From NCBI GenBank assembly GCA_012838505.1, contig DUPD01000031.1, positions 1-41,477 on the forward strand: 41,477 nucleotides of DNA, read 5' to 3'. Made by a program: the position numbers and the translations under genes. Below the pieces are notes generated by a model. That model searched no databases. It was not told where the DNA came from and saw only the letters and a list, made by a program, of their open reading frames with translations. How positions within the stretch are numbered: the first letter of the stretch is position 1; the number at the start of each line of letters is the position of its first letter. Below, piece by piece: positions 23,709 to 32,626 of this stretch. Origin of the DNA: Bacilli bacterium. GTDB taxonomy: Bacteria > Bacillota > Bacilli > Bacillales > Amphibacillaceae.

Positions 23709-23795
23709 ATTGTCTTGATCGATTGATTCTAATGTATAATTTTCAAAAAATTTGTCTAAGCTGAATTTAATAAGTTAGTGGAGGGGCAATTCATC

Positions 23796-24473
23796 GTGTA
23801 TGAGTATGGCTTAGTATTTATCGAGGTTGTCTTTGGTTTTTTTGACTTATTTGTAATGGCTAAAGTATTAGGTAAAACTCAGATTCGGCAGTTGACTGCT
23901 TTTGACTTTATTTCCGCGTTACTACTTGGGGAGCTAGTTGGTAATGCGCTTTATGATGAACAGATCGGATTAATTCACATGGCTTTTGCGATTGGAACAT
24001 GGGGTGGGTTAATGTACGGGACAGAGTTCATTACTCAGCGATTTAAAGGTTCACGGGCATTGCTTGAGGGGAAGCCTGCGATGATCATTAACAAAGGCAA
24101 GCTCGATCGTGAGGCGATGAAGAAAAATAAGCTTGATATGAATCAATTTCAGCATTTATTGCGTTTGAAAAATGTTTTTTCATTAAAAGATGTGGAATAT
24201 GCAATTTTAGAAAATGATGGGACTGTTTCTGTGTTAGAAAAAACACGTGCTCAGGCGCCAACTCGTAAAGATTTAAAGCTTCAAGATGAAAAAGTTTATT
24301 TACCGATTACGTTGATTAATGATGGCGAAGTGATTAAAGACAATTTAGCTGAAATCAATCGTGATGAAGCATGGTTAAAGGAACAGATAAAGCAACATAA
24401 TGTTAAATCAATTAAAGAAATTTTTTATGCAGAATATCAAGAAGAAGAGCCGCTTCACATACAACTTATGTGA
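23796..24473 (+). CDS. DUF421 membrane protein (YetF/YkjA family)
   Basis: Protein of 225 aa. Three N-terminal hydrophobic segments (about 8-85) are followed by a soluble domain with the signature KPAMIINKGKLDREAMKKN and a second half ending IKEIFYAEY. Several family members in Bacillus are sporulation-linked (YetF, YkjA, YrbG, YdfS), but the molecular role is not established. The start is taken as GTG at 23796, because GGAGGGG lies 9 nt before it; the upstream in-frame GTG overlaps that ribosome site. It is convergent with a small gene across a shared terminator and adjoins the coat cluster. Confidence 0.88.
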   Translation: MYEYGLVFIEVVFGFFDLFVMAKVLGKTQIRQLTAFDFISALLLGELVGNALYDEQIGLIHMAFAIGTWGGLMYGTEFITQRFKGSRALLEGKPAMIINKGKLDREAMKKNKLDMNQFQHLLRLKNVFSLKDVEYAILENDGTVSVLEKTRAQAPTRKDLKLQDEKVYLPITLINDGEVIKDNLAEINRDEAWLKEQIKQHNVKSIKEIFYAEYQEEEPLHIQLM

Positions 24474-24488
24474 ATGTCGGCTCTTTTT
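24445..24488. terminator. Bidirectional terminator
   Basis: AAGAGCCG pairs with CGGCTCTT, with TCACAT/ATGTGA above it and TTTTTT after. It serves the DUF421 gene and the convergent 94-aa gene. Confidence 0.85.
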
Positions 24489-24772
24489 TAAATAGAATAA
24501 TTGATTTGACGGCCAATTCCAGTTAGTTCCGAAATAATTTGATCTGCTCGTTTTGAAATCACTGCTTGGTTTTGGTGATCTTTTCTTAGCTGTTGATATT
24601 GATTTTGATTGTAGTGATTATTTAACAGCTCATTATTTGTTGCTCGATAATAACCGATTTCAATTTTTTTCGGAACAACACGATCGATTGGGATCGGGTC
24701 AGTCGGGATTTGGGTCACGCGTTCTTGATAGTGTTGTGCTTGATAATTGTTGATTGGTAAAATATAGCCCAT
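24488..24772 (-). CDS. Conserved-looking hypothetical protein in the spore-coat cluster
   Basis: Protein of 94 aa, start placed at the second ATG because GAGGAGGG ends 6 nt before it. The sequence is polar and unusually rich in N, Q and Y (NNELLNNHYNQNQYQQL), with a hydrophobic start MGYILPINNYQAQHY. Such N/Q/Y-rich composition is common in coat and crust proteins. The family is not recognised. It is flanked by coat-type genes, which makes a sporulation role plausible but unproven. The upstream region has GGGTATAGAAT but no clear sigma-K -10. Confidence 0.65.
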   Translation of the reverse strand: MGYILPINNYQAQHYQERVTQIPTDPIPIDRVVPKKIEIGYYRATNNELLNNHYNQNQYQQLRKDHQNQAVISKRADQIISELTGIGRQINYSI

Positions 24773-24846
24773 CAGCATCCCTCCTCATTATTCTATACCC
24801 TTTTTTTATTGCTCCTATTCATTCAGGTAAATGTTGTCATTCATCA

Positions 24847-25098
24847 TTATAGCCATGAAAATGGTGGTCGGCGATTTGGTTGTCGTTCTGATTCTGGTTC
24901 TTCAGTCGTTTCTGCTTTTTCTTCTTCGTCTGTGTTCTCTTCTGAATCCAGTTCTGGCTGTGGTTGTTCAACCCTAGCTGGTCTCGGACCAAATAAAGGA
25001 TGGACTGGTCGTGCTTCACGAACAACGGGCTCGAAATAAACATTTTCAGCTTGAATAATTAAATCATCTACCTTAATGATTTTCTTTTGATCTGCCAT
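24847..25098 (-). CDS. Acidic low-complexity protein, probable spore-coat component
   Basis: Protein of 83 aa. A structured start (KKIIKVDDLIIQAENVYFEP) and a proline-rich middle (HPLFGPRPARVEQPQPE) precede an acidic Glu/Thr tract and a basic end (RQPNRRPPFSWL). AAGGAG precedes the ATG. Upstream, CATAGACTA at 25145-25137 matches the sigma-K -10 consensus CATANNNTA, arguing for late mother-cell expression. The family is not recognised. The serine-rich ORF on the opposite strand is a shadow. Confidence 0.7.
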   Translation of the reverse strand: MADQKKIIKVDDLIIQAENVYFEPVVREARPVHPLFGPRPARVEQPQPELDSEENTDEEEKAETTEEPESERQPNRRPPFSWL

Positions 25099-25136
25099 TT
25101 AGCTGTCACTCCTTATCTATAGAATGAAGTCGCTAT

Positions 25137-25164
25137 TAGTCTATGCCCACTCACATAGTTTGTG
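25137..25164 (-). promoter_or_regulatory. Sigma-K-like promoter of the acidic coat-type gene
   Basis: On the minus strand CACA (25164-25161) and CATAGACTA (25145-25137) lie 15 nt apart, resembling the sigma-K consensus mACm / CATANNNTA. Confidence 0.5.
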
Positions 25165-25193
25165 CCTTTTTTTCACGACTAACGTGGTTGCCC

Positions 25194-25222
25194 ACACTTA
25201 GCAAACAAATTTACATAAGTTA
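25194..25222 (+). promoter_or_regulatory. Sigma-K-like promoter of cotZ
   Basis: ACA (25194-25196) and CATAAGTTA (25214-25222), 17 nt apart, 42 nt before the cotZ ATG. The -10 is an exact sigma-K match. Confidence 0.55.
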
Positions 25223-25263
25223 TAAGTGAAAGCAGATCTCTAATAGAAAGGGGAAATTTAACG

Positions 25264-25716
25264 ATGGCATGTGGAGGAAGTATTAAATCAGGGCACTGTG
25301 TGGCAGATGTTTTAAGAGAAATTGTCGCGGCACAAAATAATGTCGTTGGCGATTGTTGTGATTCGAGTTGTGAGCAATCGATTGCGAATTTATTAGGTGA
25401 AACACCCGTCCCAACAAACTTAGACACTGTTCCTGTGCTTTTATACTGTAAAGATTGTGAGCCGTTTAAAGGATATGGTGCACCATACGATGCAATTGCT
25501 GATGTAGTTGGTAGCTTCTATTTCAGAGTTAAAAGTATTGACGAAAGAAACTGTGCCGTTCTTGAATTATTGAGAACTGAAGCAGATCCAGCTGATGATC
25601 CTGCTACTCCAGTTACTCAATTTACTGGTGATCTAACAGCAACTGGAATTTGTATTACTGTTGACGTGGACTGTTTCTGTCATGTGACTTGTTTACCTGC
25701 AATTAGTGCACTTTAG
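25264..25716 (+). CDS. cotZ: Spore coat/crust protein CotZ/CotY (ExsY family)
   Basis: Protein of 150 aa with 12 cysteines in family-typical places: SGHCVADVLREIVAAQN near the start, DCCDSSC, LLYCKDC, and the closing DCFCHVTCLPAISAL. CotY/CotZ self-assemble through disulfides into two-dimensional lattices of the outermost coat (crust) or exosporium base. GAAAGGGG lies before the ATG, and a sigma-K-like promoter is 42 nt upstream. Only one family member is present here, where B. subtilis has cotZ and cotY side by side. Confidence 0.95.
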   Translation: MACGGSIKSGHCVADVLREIVAAQNNVVGDCCDSSCEQSIANLLGETPVPTNLDTVPVLLYCKDCEPFKGYGAPYDAIADVVGSFYFRVKSIDERNCAVLELLRTEADPADDPATPVTQFTGDLTATGICITVDVDCFCHVTCLPAISAL

Positions 25717-25725
25717 TTTTACTGA

Positions 25726-25755
25726 AGAGGTTCCTTATGTGGAACCTCTCTTTTT
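25726..25755 (+). terminator. Terminator of cotZ
   Basis: AGAGGTTCC (25727-25734 region) pairs with GGAACCTCT (25741-25749), followed by CTTTTTT. Confidence 0.85.
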
Positions 25756-25825
25756 TAATTTGTCCAACCATTATAGTTTGTGCTTGAAATTCTAAATTTG
25801 CGCTAGCAGCTTTTTTTCAGTCCAT

Positions 25826-26206
25826 TTAAAACCCGATCAAGCGAATTTCACTTATATCTGCAACATTAAATAAGTGACGCTTACGAGTATGTCTGTCTTC
25901 AAATACAAATTGATCTGCTTCTCTTGCTAAAATGTGACCTCGATAATAAGCTTGATTTACTGTAAATTTACAATAAAGTTTAGGAACATGCGCTGGACGT
26001 GTGAGTAAGTAATCCAACTTTTGATCAGTTGTCATCTCAGCAAAAACTTGTGATTGTTTACCATTCGTTTGAGCTTTTTTTGGCTGAGACTGATTTTGGC
26101 TATTTATCTTATCCGCTTCAGTTGGTGAATGATATTCGGCTTGCATCGGCGCATGTGGCATAGCTAATTCCGGTTGATCGATTAAAAATAGTGGTTTTAG
26201 AGTCAT
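25826..26206 (-). CDS. cotO: Spore coat protein CotO-like
   Basis: Protein of 126 aa. The N-terminal half is low-complexity, Q/P/N-rich. The C-terminal half begins MTTDQKLDYLLTRPAHVPKLYCKFTV and folds as a small beta domain (YYRGHILAREADQFVFE, then HLFNVADISEIRLIGF). This two-part build and the position next to fabI match CotO (YjbX), a morphogenetic outer-coat protein in B. subtilis. AGGAGGG precedes the ATG. CATATAGTA, an exact sigma-K -10 match, is 24 nt upstream. Identity rests on weak similarity plus synteny. Confidence 0.75.
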   Translation of the reverse strand: MTLKPLFLIDQPELAMPHAPMQAEYHSPTEADKINSQNQSQPKKAQTNGKQSQVFAEMTTDQKLDYLLTRPAHVPKLYCKFTVNQAYYRGHILAREADQFVFEDRHTRKRHLFNVADISEIRLIGF

Positions 26207-26229
26207 TCAACAGCCCTCCTCTCTTCAAT

Positions 26230-26259
26230 TACTATATGAAAAGATATTGGGAATGTGTG
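26230..26259 (-). promoter_or_regulatory. Sigma-K-like promoter of cotO
   Basis: On the minus strand CACACA lies upstream and CATATAGTA at 26238-26230, with 15-17 nt between depending on which AC is used. Confidence 0.5.
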
Positions 26260-26271
26260 AAAGCCCATTAA

Positions 26272-26297
26272 AAAACGAGCATTTCTGCTCGTTTTCC
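26272..26297 (-). terminator. Terminator of fabI
   Basis: AAAACGAGC pairs with GCTCGTTTT around ATTTCT, with A and T runs on both sides; it ends before the fabI stop. Confidence 0.8.
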
Positions 26298-26301
26298 TGA
26301 T

Positions 26302-27081
26302 TTATGCTAATCCTAAAATACTGTAACCACCATCGACATGAATAATTTCACCTGTTACACCTTGTGATAAATCACTTAATAAATAATATGCCGAGGAACC
26401 GACTTCTTCCTGTGTCACAGTACGACGCAACGGTGCTTTCTTTTCAATTTCGTTTAAGATTGAATTAAAGTCGCCAACACCTTTTGCTGATAACGTTCGA
26501 ATTGGACCAGCTGAAATCGCATTGACTCGAATATTATCCTTACCCAAATCATTCGCTAAATATTTCATACTTGCATCAAGACTTGCTTTCGCAACACCCA
26601 TAATGTTGTAGTTTTGGACAACACGTTCGCCACCTAAGTACGTTAATGTTAGAATACTACCACCTTCAGTCATCAGTGGCTTAGCAGCTCGTGTTACTCC
26701 GACTAAAGAATACGCACTAATATTGTGTGCGAGTAAAAAACCATCACGAGAAGTGTCAACAAATTCACCTTTTAAATCATCCCGTTCAGCAAAAGCAATA
26801 CAATGTGCCACACCATGAATCGTGCCGACTTCTGCTTCAATTTTTGCAAAAGCGGCTTTAATCGATTGATCACTTGACACATCACATTCATAGAACAATG
26901 ATGACTGGCCTTTCAACGTCCCGGCTAATTGCTTAACTGGTTTTTCAAATCGCTCACTTACATAGGTGAAAATTAACCGTGCACCAACCTGATCTAATGC
27001 CTGAGCAATCCCCCATGCTAAACTTCTCTTATTCGCTACACCCATAATGACAAATGTTTTATCTGACAAAGAAAAATTCAT
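26302..27081 (-). CDS. fabI: Enoyl-[acyl-carrier-protein] reductase FabI
   Basis: SDR-type enoyl-ACP reductase of 259 aa that performs the last step of the fatty-acid elongation cycle and is the target of triclosan. The NAD-binding GVANKRSLAWGIAQAL, and the catalytic Y-x6-K in YNIMGVAK with the upstream tyrosine in LTYLGGERVV, are all typical of FabI. The ATG at 27081 is chosen: GGAGGT lies 8 nt upstream, whereas the longer TTG reading starts inside that site. A FapR-type box overlaps the promoter. Its position beside cotO matches B. subtilis. Confidence 0.97.
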   Translation of the reverse strand: MNFSLSDKTFVIMGVANKRSLAWGIAQALDQVGARLIFTYVSERFEKPVKQLAGTLKGQSSLFYECDVSSDQSIKAAFAKIEAEVGTIHGVAHCIAFAERDDLKGEFVDTSRDGFLLAHNISAYSLVGVTRAAKPLMTEGGSILTLTYLGGERVVQNYNIMGVAKASLDASMKYLANDLGKDNIRVNAISAGPIRTLSAKGVGDFNSILNEIEKKAPLRRTVTQEEVGSSAYYLLSDLSQGVTGEIIHVDGGYSILGLA

Positions 27082-27099
27082 CTCATAAACCTCCAATAA

Positions 27100-27129
27100 A
27101 TTATAACTTGTTATTAGTACCTGATACTA
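27100..27129 (-). promoter_or_regulatory. FapR-type operator and -10 of fabI
   Basis: TTAGTACCTGATACTAT (27114-27130) contains the TAGTA/TACTA arms of the FapR box known from Bacillus and Staphylococcus. TATAAT of the minus-strand promoter lies at 27105-27100, so the box covers the -35 region. FapR repression relieved by malonyl-CoA is the expected control. Confidence 0.75.
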
Positions 27130-27177
27130 TATTAACGGAAAATTTCAAAAAAAACAACTCGGATAACTTTGCAACAT

Positions 27178-27213
27178 AAAAAAACGACAGCATTCCATTT
27201 CAGAATACTGTCA
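27178..27213 (-). terminator. Terminator of mgtE
   Basis: On the minus strand GACAGTATTC pairs with GAATGCTGTCG, followed by TTTTTTTATG. It lies 7 nt after the mgtE stop. Confidence 0.85.
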
Positions 27214-27219
27214 TTAATT

Positions 27220-28581
27220 TCATAATAAGAACTCCATAAATAACGTTGCCATCCCAAAATAAATCGTAATTGAAATAATGTCATTAATCGTTGTAATAAA
27301 CGGGCCAGACGCCACCGCTGGATCAATATTAAGTCGATCCATTAACATTGGCACGACCGCACCAGAAATCGTCGCAACAAACAACGTAATCATAATTGAC
27401 AACCCAACTAGAAATCCTAAGAAAAACATTCCTTGCCAAATAAAAGTAATTAACCAAATCGATAAACCACACGTAACGCCCGTAATGATACCCGTTACTG
27501 ACTCACGCATAATCGTTTTTAAAATCCCACGCTTTTGCAACTCACCTGTTGTAATCCCACGAACAGCAACAGCAAGCGACTGTGTCCCTGTATTACCAGC
27601 CATTCCTGCAATTAACGGGATGAAGATTGCTAATAATGCAACTTGCTTTAATGTTTCTTCAAACCGGGCAATAATACTTGCGGTAAATAATCCTAAGAAA
27701 AGTAAGATAATTAACCACGGAAGCCGTTTTCCAGCTGCTACAACCGGATTTTGATCGACTGAATCGACATCAACCCCCGCTAGTTTGGAATAGTCATCAT
27801 TTGCTTCTTCTTCCATAACATCCATAATATCATCAACCGTAATAATCCCTAATAAATGATTTTGAAAATCGACAACCGGCAACGCTAAGAAGGCATAATC
27901 ACGCATCATTCGAGCAATATCTTCTTGATCATCACCAACTGAAACGGAGACGACCTGACGGTTAACAACATCATCAATCGTCAGTGCACCTTCGGCAATA
28001 ATTAAATCTCTTAACGAAATCACACCGACCAATTGACGATCTTGATTAACGACGTAAATATAATAAATCGTCTCAGCATCTGGTGCAACTTTTCTCAAAT
28101 GACGCATTGCTTCTTTCACGGTCATATCAATCGAGACAACGACAAATTCAGTCGTCATAATACTACCAGCTGTTTTTTCTTCATAATGAAGTAACGCTTT
28201 AATCTCGTCAGCCTCATCATCAGGCATAATCGTTAAATAACTGGCAACTTTATTTTTATCAAGGTCATTTAAAATATCAACCGCATCGTCCGTTGCCATC
28301 TTAGTCAAAATTTCAGCTGCATAAGTTGGGTTCATCTCAACGATAAATTCACTCTGAAGTTCTCTTTCGACATGCTCCATCACCTCAGCCATTTCTTCAG
28401 GCGACAAATAGGAATAAATTAAATATCGAACGTCCTTAGTCTGCGCCTCAAAAAACTCTGATTGATCGTATGGGTGAATTTTTAAAAATTCTGCCCTAAA
28501 CGGATTAATAGCTTCATTTAAAAGTGCCTCTTCAATTGCGTCATTGATGATCTCACGTGTATTTATCGCCACATCACTCAT
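27220..28581 (-). CDS. mgtE: Magnesium transporter MgtE
   Basis: Mg2+ channel of 453 aa with all three family parts. An N-terminal helical domain (about 35-130, with YAAEILTKMATDDAVDIL) precedes a pair of CBS domains (about 135-255, starting at YEEKTAGSIMT). A C-terminal membrane domain has five helices (about 285-450), including the pore region IAGMAGNTGTQSLAV. The cytoplasmic domains close the channel at high Mg2+. No M-box riboswitch is evident in the 149 nt upstream, unlike B. subtilis mgtE. Confidence 0.95.
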   Translation of the reverse strand: MSDVAINTREIINDAIEEALLNEAINPFRAEFLKIHPYDQSEFFEAQTKDVRYLIYSYLSPEEMAEVMEHVERELQSEFIVEMNPTYAAEILTKMATDDAVDILNDLDKNKVASYLTIMPDDEADEIKALLHYEEKTAGSIMTTEFVVVSIDMTVKEAMRHLRKVAPDAETIYYIYVVNQDRQLVGVISLRDLIIAEGALTIDDVVNRQVVSVSVGDDQEDIARMMRDYAFLALPVVDFQNHLLGIITVDDIMDVMEEEANDDYSKLAGVDVDSVDQNPVVAAGKRLPWLIILLFLGLFTASIIARFEETLKQVALLAIFIPLIAGMAGNTGTQSLAVAVRGITTGELQKRGILKTIMRESVTGIITGVTCGLSIWLITFIWQGMFFLGFLVGLSIMITLFVATISGAVVPMLMDRLNIDPAVASGPFITTINDIISITIYFGMATLFMEFLL

Positions 28582-28730
28582 TATCAGTCACTCCTACTTC
28601 CTTTAGAATCCTTGATACAGTTCACCCTTACCAATTGATACCCTTAATCAATAAATTGTACACTTTCTTTGTATTGAAAAACGGTCACATGTTAAACTTA
28701 ACTATAGCATGATTATTGGAGGTTTCAAAA

Positions 28731-29474
28731 ATGAAATTTGACATTATTGGCGATGTGCATGGATGCTTCGATGAATGCGTCGCTTTAATAAAAAAGTTAG
28801 GTTATCAATTTAACGGTCAAAATTATTATCACCCAGAACAACGAAAATTAGTTTTCTTAGGTGACATCGTTGACCGTGGTCCACACTCTTTAAAAACGAT
28901 TGAACTTGTTTATCAGCTTGTCTTAACGGATAAAGTTGCTTACTACACACCAGGTAATCACTGTAACAAACTCTATCGTTATTTCCTAGGAAATAATGTT
29001 CAAGTCCAACATGGGCTCGAAACAACTGTTGCTGAGTATTCAGCTCTTCCGAACCGAAAACAAAAACAGATCCGCCATAAATTTATCACGCTCTATCAGC
29101 AAGCCGAACTTTATTTGTGCTTGCCAGAAGTGAATGCAGTCGTCGCCCACGCGGGGATTCGAGCAGACTACATTGGACGCAATGACAAAAAAGTTCAGTC
29201 ATTTGTTTTATATGGTGACGTGACTGGTGCAAAACACCCCGATGGTCGACCAGTTCGACGTGATTGGGCAAAGCAGTACAACGGTTCCGATTGGATCGTG
29301 TATGGTCACACACCAGTTTTAGAGGCTCGACAATTAAATCAAACAATCAATATCGATCTTGGCTGTGTGTATGGTAATAAATTAGCTGCTTTTCAATTAC
29401 CCGAAGAAACACTCATCACAGTTGATTCTAAGCAACCTTATCAAGCTGAAAAGTTTCATCAATATGAGTCTTAA
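28731..29474 (+). CDS. prpE: Bis(5'-nucleosyl)-tetraphosphatase PrpE
   Basis: Metallophosphatase of 247 aa that cleaves Ap4A and related dinucleotides; in B. subtilis it also affects spore germination. Motifs are [36 protein letters not shown], and the late histidines in [13 protein letters not shown] and WIVYGHTPV. The ATG at 28731 is chosen because TTGGAGG lies 9 nt before it; a longer TTG reading overlaps that ribosome site. It converges on the yjbO gene with a 4-nt overlap. Gene order with yjbO and nadK matches B. subtilis. Confidence 0.95.
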   Translation: MKFDIIGDVHGCFDECVALIKKLGYQFNGQNYYHPEQRKLVFLGDIVDRGPHSLKTIELVYQLVLTDKVAYYTPGNHCNKLYRYFLGNNVQVQHGLETTVAEYSALPNRKQKQIRHKFITLYQQAELYLCLPEVNAVVAHAGIRADYIGRNDKKVQSFVLYGDVTGAKHPDGRPVRRDWAKQYNGSDWIVYGHTPVLEARQLNQTINIDLGCVYGNKLAAFQLPEETLITVDSKQPYQAEKFHQYES

Positions 29475-30352
29475 CGCAATCGTTGTTCAAATTTTGTTAA
29501 CTGATCGTCAGGCCAAGTTGACTCAAACTGTAAAACTTGTTTCGTGATTGGATGAGTAAAAGCTAAATACGTACAGTGCAGTGCTTGGCGATCAAAAACA
29601 TGATCAGTCGGACCTCCATACAGCCGATCTCCGATTAATGGATGACCTAAGTGTGCAAAGTGAACCCGAATTTGATGGGTTCTACCCGTTTCCAATTGAA
29701 TATTAACCAAACTACTGTGTTCAAATTGCTTAACAATTTGGTAATGTGTAATCGCATGCTTGCCCTCTTCTCTAACCATTCGTTCAATAATTGATCCTGG
29801 TTTTCTGCCTATTGGAGCATTAATCGTTCCCTCATCATTTGCTAAGTTTCCTTGAACAAGTGCTTGATAGTGGCGCTCGATCGGCTTTTGATGGAATAAA
29901 CTATGACAATAATCTTGTTTCGCGACTAACATTAAGCCAGATGTATCTCGATCTAATCGGGTTACGATATGGACTGTATAGTTGAGCTTGTGTTGATCAT
30001 AATAACTAATTAAGCCATTCGCAATTGTCGGTGATTGATCTGACATTGATGGAATGACAGCTATTTTTGCAGGCTTATTTATAATCAATAAAAACTCATC
30101 TTCATAAACAATCTCTAACGGCATCGCAATCGGTCTTAAACTAGGTGAACGCACTTCCGGTGGAAAAATAACTTTAACTCGGTCTCCTTGAGCCAATACT
30201 TTCCTTACCGTCACTTGCTCCTGATTGACCAAAATTTGCCCACCGTCAAATTTTAAAACTTTCACCATGCCACGTGATAAACCAATTTTATTTCTTAAAA
30301 AATCACGGAGGATCATTTGATCCTCCGCTTCAGTCACTTGCCAGCTTAACAA
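29471..30352 (-). CDS. yjbO: RluD-family pseudouridine synthase (YjbO-like)
   Basis: RNA pseudouridine synthase. The TTG at 30352 is chosen (293 aa) because GAAAGGTG lies 8 nt upstream; an earlier TTG at 30379 has no ribosome site. It has an S4-like N-terminal region ([21 protein letters not shown]) and the catalytic domain with the active aspartate in [13 protein letters not shown]. It ends with [22 protein letters not shown]. The target uridine is unknown. It follows nadK by 27 nt and forms the relQ-nadK-yjbO operon seen in B. subtilis. Confidence 0.93.
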   Translation of the reverse strand: MLSWQVTEAEDQMILRDFLRNKIGLSRGMVKVLKFDGGQILVNQEQVTVRKVLAQGDRVKVIFPPEVRSPSLRPIAMPLEIVYEDEFLLIINKPAKIAVIPSMSDQSPTIANGLISYYDQHKLNYTVHIVTRLDRDTSGLMLVAKQDYCHSLFHQKPIERHYQALVQGNLANDEGTINAPIGRKPGSIIERMVREEGKHAITHYQIVKQFEHSSLVNIQLETGRTHQIRVHFAHLGHPLIGDRLYGGPTDHVFDRQALHCTYLAFTHPITKQVLQFESTWPDDQLTKFEQRLR

Positions 30353-30379
30353 ATCACTCGACACCTTTCTCGAATTCAA

Positions 30380-31183
30380 TTAATACTCATCAGAAATAAA
30401 TGATTCTCGGACGCGTTGCCAAAATGGAAATGCCCGAAATCGAGCAAATTGAATCCGTTCTTTTGCGACCGTATATTCTAACGAAACAACGTTATCAACA
30501 CTTTTAGTCATATGATCAATCGTGATGACAAAATTTTGATCACGATTAAGTGGAACAAATTGACACTTGTGATGACTTGGTAAAATAAGTGGTGAACCGA
30601 TCGTCCGGAAAACACGATTATTAATCGAGGACATCTCTGTTACTTGCATTGTTGATAGTGATGGGTGGACAATTGCACCACCAAGTGCTTTATTGTAAGC
30701 CGTACTCCCTGACGGTGTAGACACACATAAACCATCCCCGCGGAAACGTTCAAAATGTTGACCATTTATGTTCACGTCAACGACAAGTGAACCGTCAATC
30801 TTCTTTATCGTCGCCTCATTTAATGCTAAATACTTCTTCGGTTCTGACTCACCTTCGATCATTAGACTCATCGAAAGCAATGGGTATTCCTTAATTTCAA
30901 ATTGGTTTTTGGAGATTGCAATCACTAATTTTTCAATTTCATCAGGCAACCAATCTGCATAAAATCCTAAATGCCCTGTATGTAAACCAATGAACGCTGT
31001 TTTCTCTAGTCGATGAAAATAGTCATGAACCGTGTAAAGAAATGTTCCATCACCGCCAACAGAAATAACCAGATCCGGTTCTTCCTTGCTGATTTCTAAA
31101 TCAAAATCCAATAAGTATTGTTCAACCATCGTCTTAATCATATTTGATTTATGATCACCTTTTGATGCAACAAAGAATTTCAT
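30380..31183 (-). CDS. nadK: NAD kinase
   Basis: ATP-NAD kinase of 267 aa making NADP+. Motifs are [15 protein letters not shown] (GGDG), [21 protein letters not shown] and the diagnostic [21 protein letters not shown]. The ATG at 31183 (MKFFVASKG) is preferred over a GTG inside the AAAGGTGG site and matches the start of the B. subtilis protein as I recall it. It is the middle gene of the relQ-nadK-yjbO operon. Confidence 0.97.
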   Translation of the reverse strand: MKFFVASKGDHKSNMIKTMVEQYLLDFDLEISKEEPDLVISVGGDGTFLYTVHDYFHRLEKTAFIGLHTGHLGFYADWLPDEIEKLVIAISKNQFEIKEYPLLSMSLMIEGESEPKKYLALNEATIKKIDGSLVVDVNINGQHFERFRGDGLCVSTPSGSTAYNKALGGAIVHPSLSTMQVTEMSSINNRVFRTIGSPLILPSHHKCQFVPLNRDQNFVITIDHMTKSVDNVVSLEYTVAKERIQFARFRAFPFWQRVRESFISDEY

Positions 31184-31209
31184 CAATTTAATGGCCACCT
31201 TTTTTTATT

Positions 31210-31833
31210 TTACTTTTTCTTATGAAAAATCCATTGTGCTTCTTGTACTTCTTCTCTTATTTTAGCCATTTCTTCATCTAATTGAAAGGCTGCTTCAGCT
31301 GCACGTTGTAATCGCATCTGAATCTGTTCAGGTATTTCACCACTATATTTATAATTAAGCGAATGCTCATTAATCGCCCAAAAGTTCATCGCCAATGTTC
31401 TAATTTGAATCTCAACAAGAACAAATTTTTCACCGTGGATTGTCGCCACAGGATAACGAACAATTAGATGGAAAGATCGATAACCACTCGACTTCTTTTC
31501 TTTTAAGTAATCTTTTTCTTCAATAACTTCAAAATCATGTCGTGCATATAATAATTTAACGATCGTATAAATATCATCAACAAACTGACATACGATCCGA
31601 ATGCCTCCGATATCTTGAAGTTGTTCATCTATTTGGTTTAGTGGAATGCCTTTCCGATCCGCTTTTGATAAAATACTCGCAACTGGTTTAACACGTCCTG
31701 TCACAAGCTCAATCGGAGAGTATTGTTTCTCGATCTCATACTGTTTCCGCATCCCACGAAGTTTAACTTTTAGTTCATCAACTGCTTGATGATATGATAC
31801 TAAAAATGTTGTCCAATCGATCTGTTCTACCAT
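31210..31833 (-). CDS. relQ: Small alarmone synthetase (RelQ/YjbM/SasB)
   Basis: GTP pyrophosphokinase of 207 aa containing only the synthetase domain, which makes (p)ppGpp or pGpp under envelope or antibiotic stress. Key segments are VKPVASILSKADRKGI (ATP-binding basic stretch), IGGIRIVCQFVDDIY, KSSGYRSFHLIV, and EIQIRTLAMNFWAINEHSLNYK with the catalytic glutamate. There is no hydrolase, TGS or ACT domain. It is first in the operon with nadK and yjbO, as in B. subtilis, and is divergent from yjbK. Confidence 0.96.
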   Translation of the reverse strand: MVEQIDWTTFLVSYHQAVDELKVKLRGMRKQYEIEKQYSPIELVTGRVKPVASILSKADRKGIPLNQIDEQLQDIGGIRIVCQFVDDIYTIVKLLYARHDFEVIEEKDYLKEKKSSGYRSFHLIVRYPVATIHGEKFVLVEIQIRTLAMNFWAINEHSLNYKYSGEIPEQIQMRLQRAAEAAFQLDEEMAKIREEVQEAQWIFHKKK

Positions 31834-31980
31834 GATTACACCACCCCTAAATTTATTGTATCATAGAGAATGATTTTTTCGAGATCATTTCTCGACTTTT
31901 AACAAGCTAATCCTCTATACTATGGTTAAACGATTTCAGTGAAAAGTCCAGCTTTTATTATCGCAAAGGAGCGAACTAAA

Positions 31981-32547
31981 TTGCAACAAGAAATAGAATT
32001 TGAAGCAAAAAATCTTTTATCAGAACAGGAATATCAATTACTAGTTGCTCATTTCAAAAGTAATCAACCAAAAACGCAAATTAATTATTACTTTGAAACA
32101 GAAGATTTCTTCTTAAAAAGTAAAGGAGCAGCTTTGCGAATCCGTGAGTTAAACAATCAATCGGTTTTAACACTCAAGCAACCAATGGAAGACGGTTTAC
32201 TCGAAACACATGTCAAACTATCAGAAGAGACAAAAAAGCAGTGGTTGAATGGAAACCCAGTTGTTATACCACAGTTTAAAGAACACTTAAATGAACTTGG
32301 ATTAGACCCTGAAAAGTTGAAATATTGGGGAAAACTAACTACTGACCGAATTGAAATTAAAGAGCAGCAAACAACAATTGTTTTGGACAAAAGCTATTAT
32401 AATAACAGAGTTGATTATGAGCTCGAAATTGAGGCGAACTCGCTAGACACCGCGAATCATCAGCTTAATAAACTCTTAAAAGCTCATGGAATTGAAAGAA
32501 AACACACAGCCAACAAAATTGTTCGATTCTTCCAAACACTCAATTAA
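31981..32547 (+). CDS. yjbK: CYTH-domain triphosphate tunnel phosphatase (YjbK)
   Basis: CYTH protein of 188 aa. The ExExK-type signature EIEFEAK is at residues 4-10, and tunnel residues appear in ALRIRELN, VLTLKQP, TTDRIEIKE and DYELEIEAN. Such enzymes hydrolyse inorganic tripolyphosphate or nucleoside triphosphates; the substrate here is unproven. TTG start chosen: AAGGAG stands 9 nt before it. It is adjacent to and divergent from relQ, as in B. subtilis. Confidence 0.93.
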   Translation: MQQEIEFEAKNLLSEQEYQLLVAHFKSNQPKTQINYYFETEDFFLKSKGAALRIRELNNQSVLTLKQPMEDGLLETHVKLSEETKKQWLNGNPVVIPQFKEHLNELGLDPEKLKYWGKLTTDRIEIKEQQTTIVLDKSYYNNRVDYELEIEANSLDTANHQLNKLLKAHGIERKHTANKIVRFFQTLN

Positions 32548-32626
32548 TAACAGGTGTTTATTTCCTTTTAAGCGTATCAGTTGCTCAATCATGACTGTCC
32601 TTGGTACAATGTAATTAACGTTAAAA

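Noticed and set aside
24809..25039. Serine- and cysteine-rich ORF on the plus strand
   Set aside because: It is antisense to the acidic 83-aa gene; the serine runs arise from the complementary Glu/Asp codons, and there is no ribosome site.
28582..28730. M-box magnesium riboswitch before mgtE
   Set aside because: The 149-nt gap is too short and lacks the conserved M-box segments; no terminator is seen.
30312..30333. 10-bp-arm palindrome (CGGAGGATCA) near the start of yjbO
   Set aside because: It lies inside the coding region and is explained by the codons for AEDQMILR; nothing suggests a separate function.
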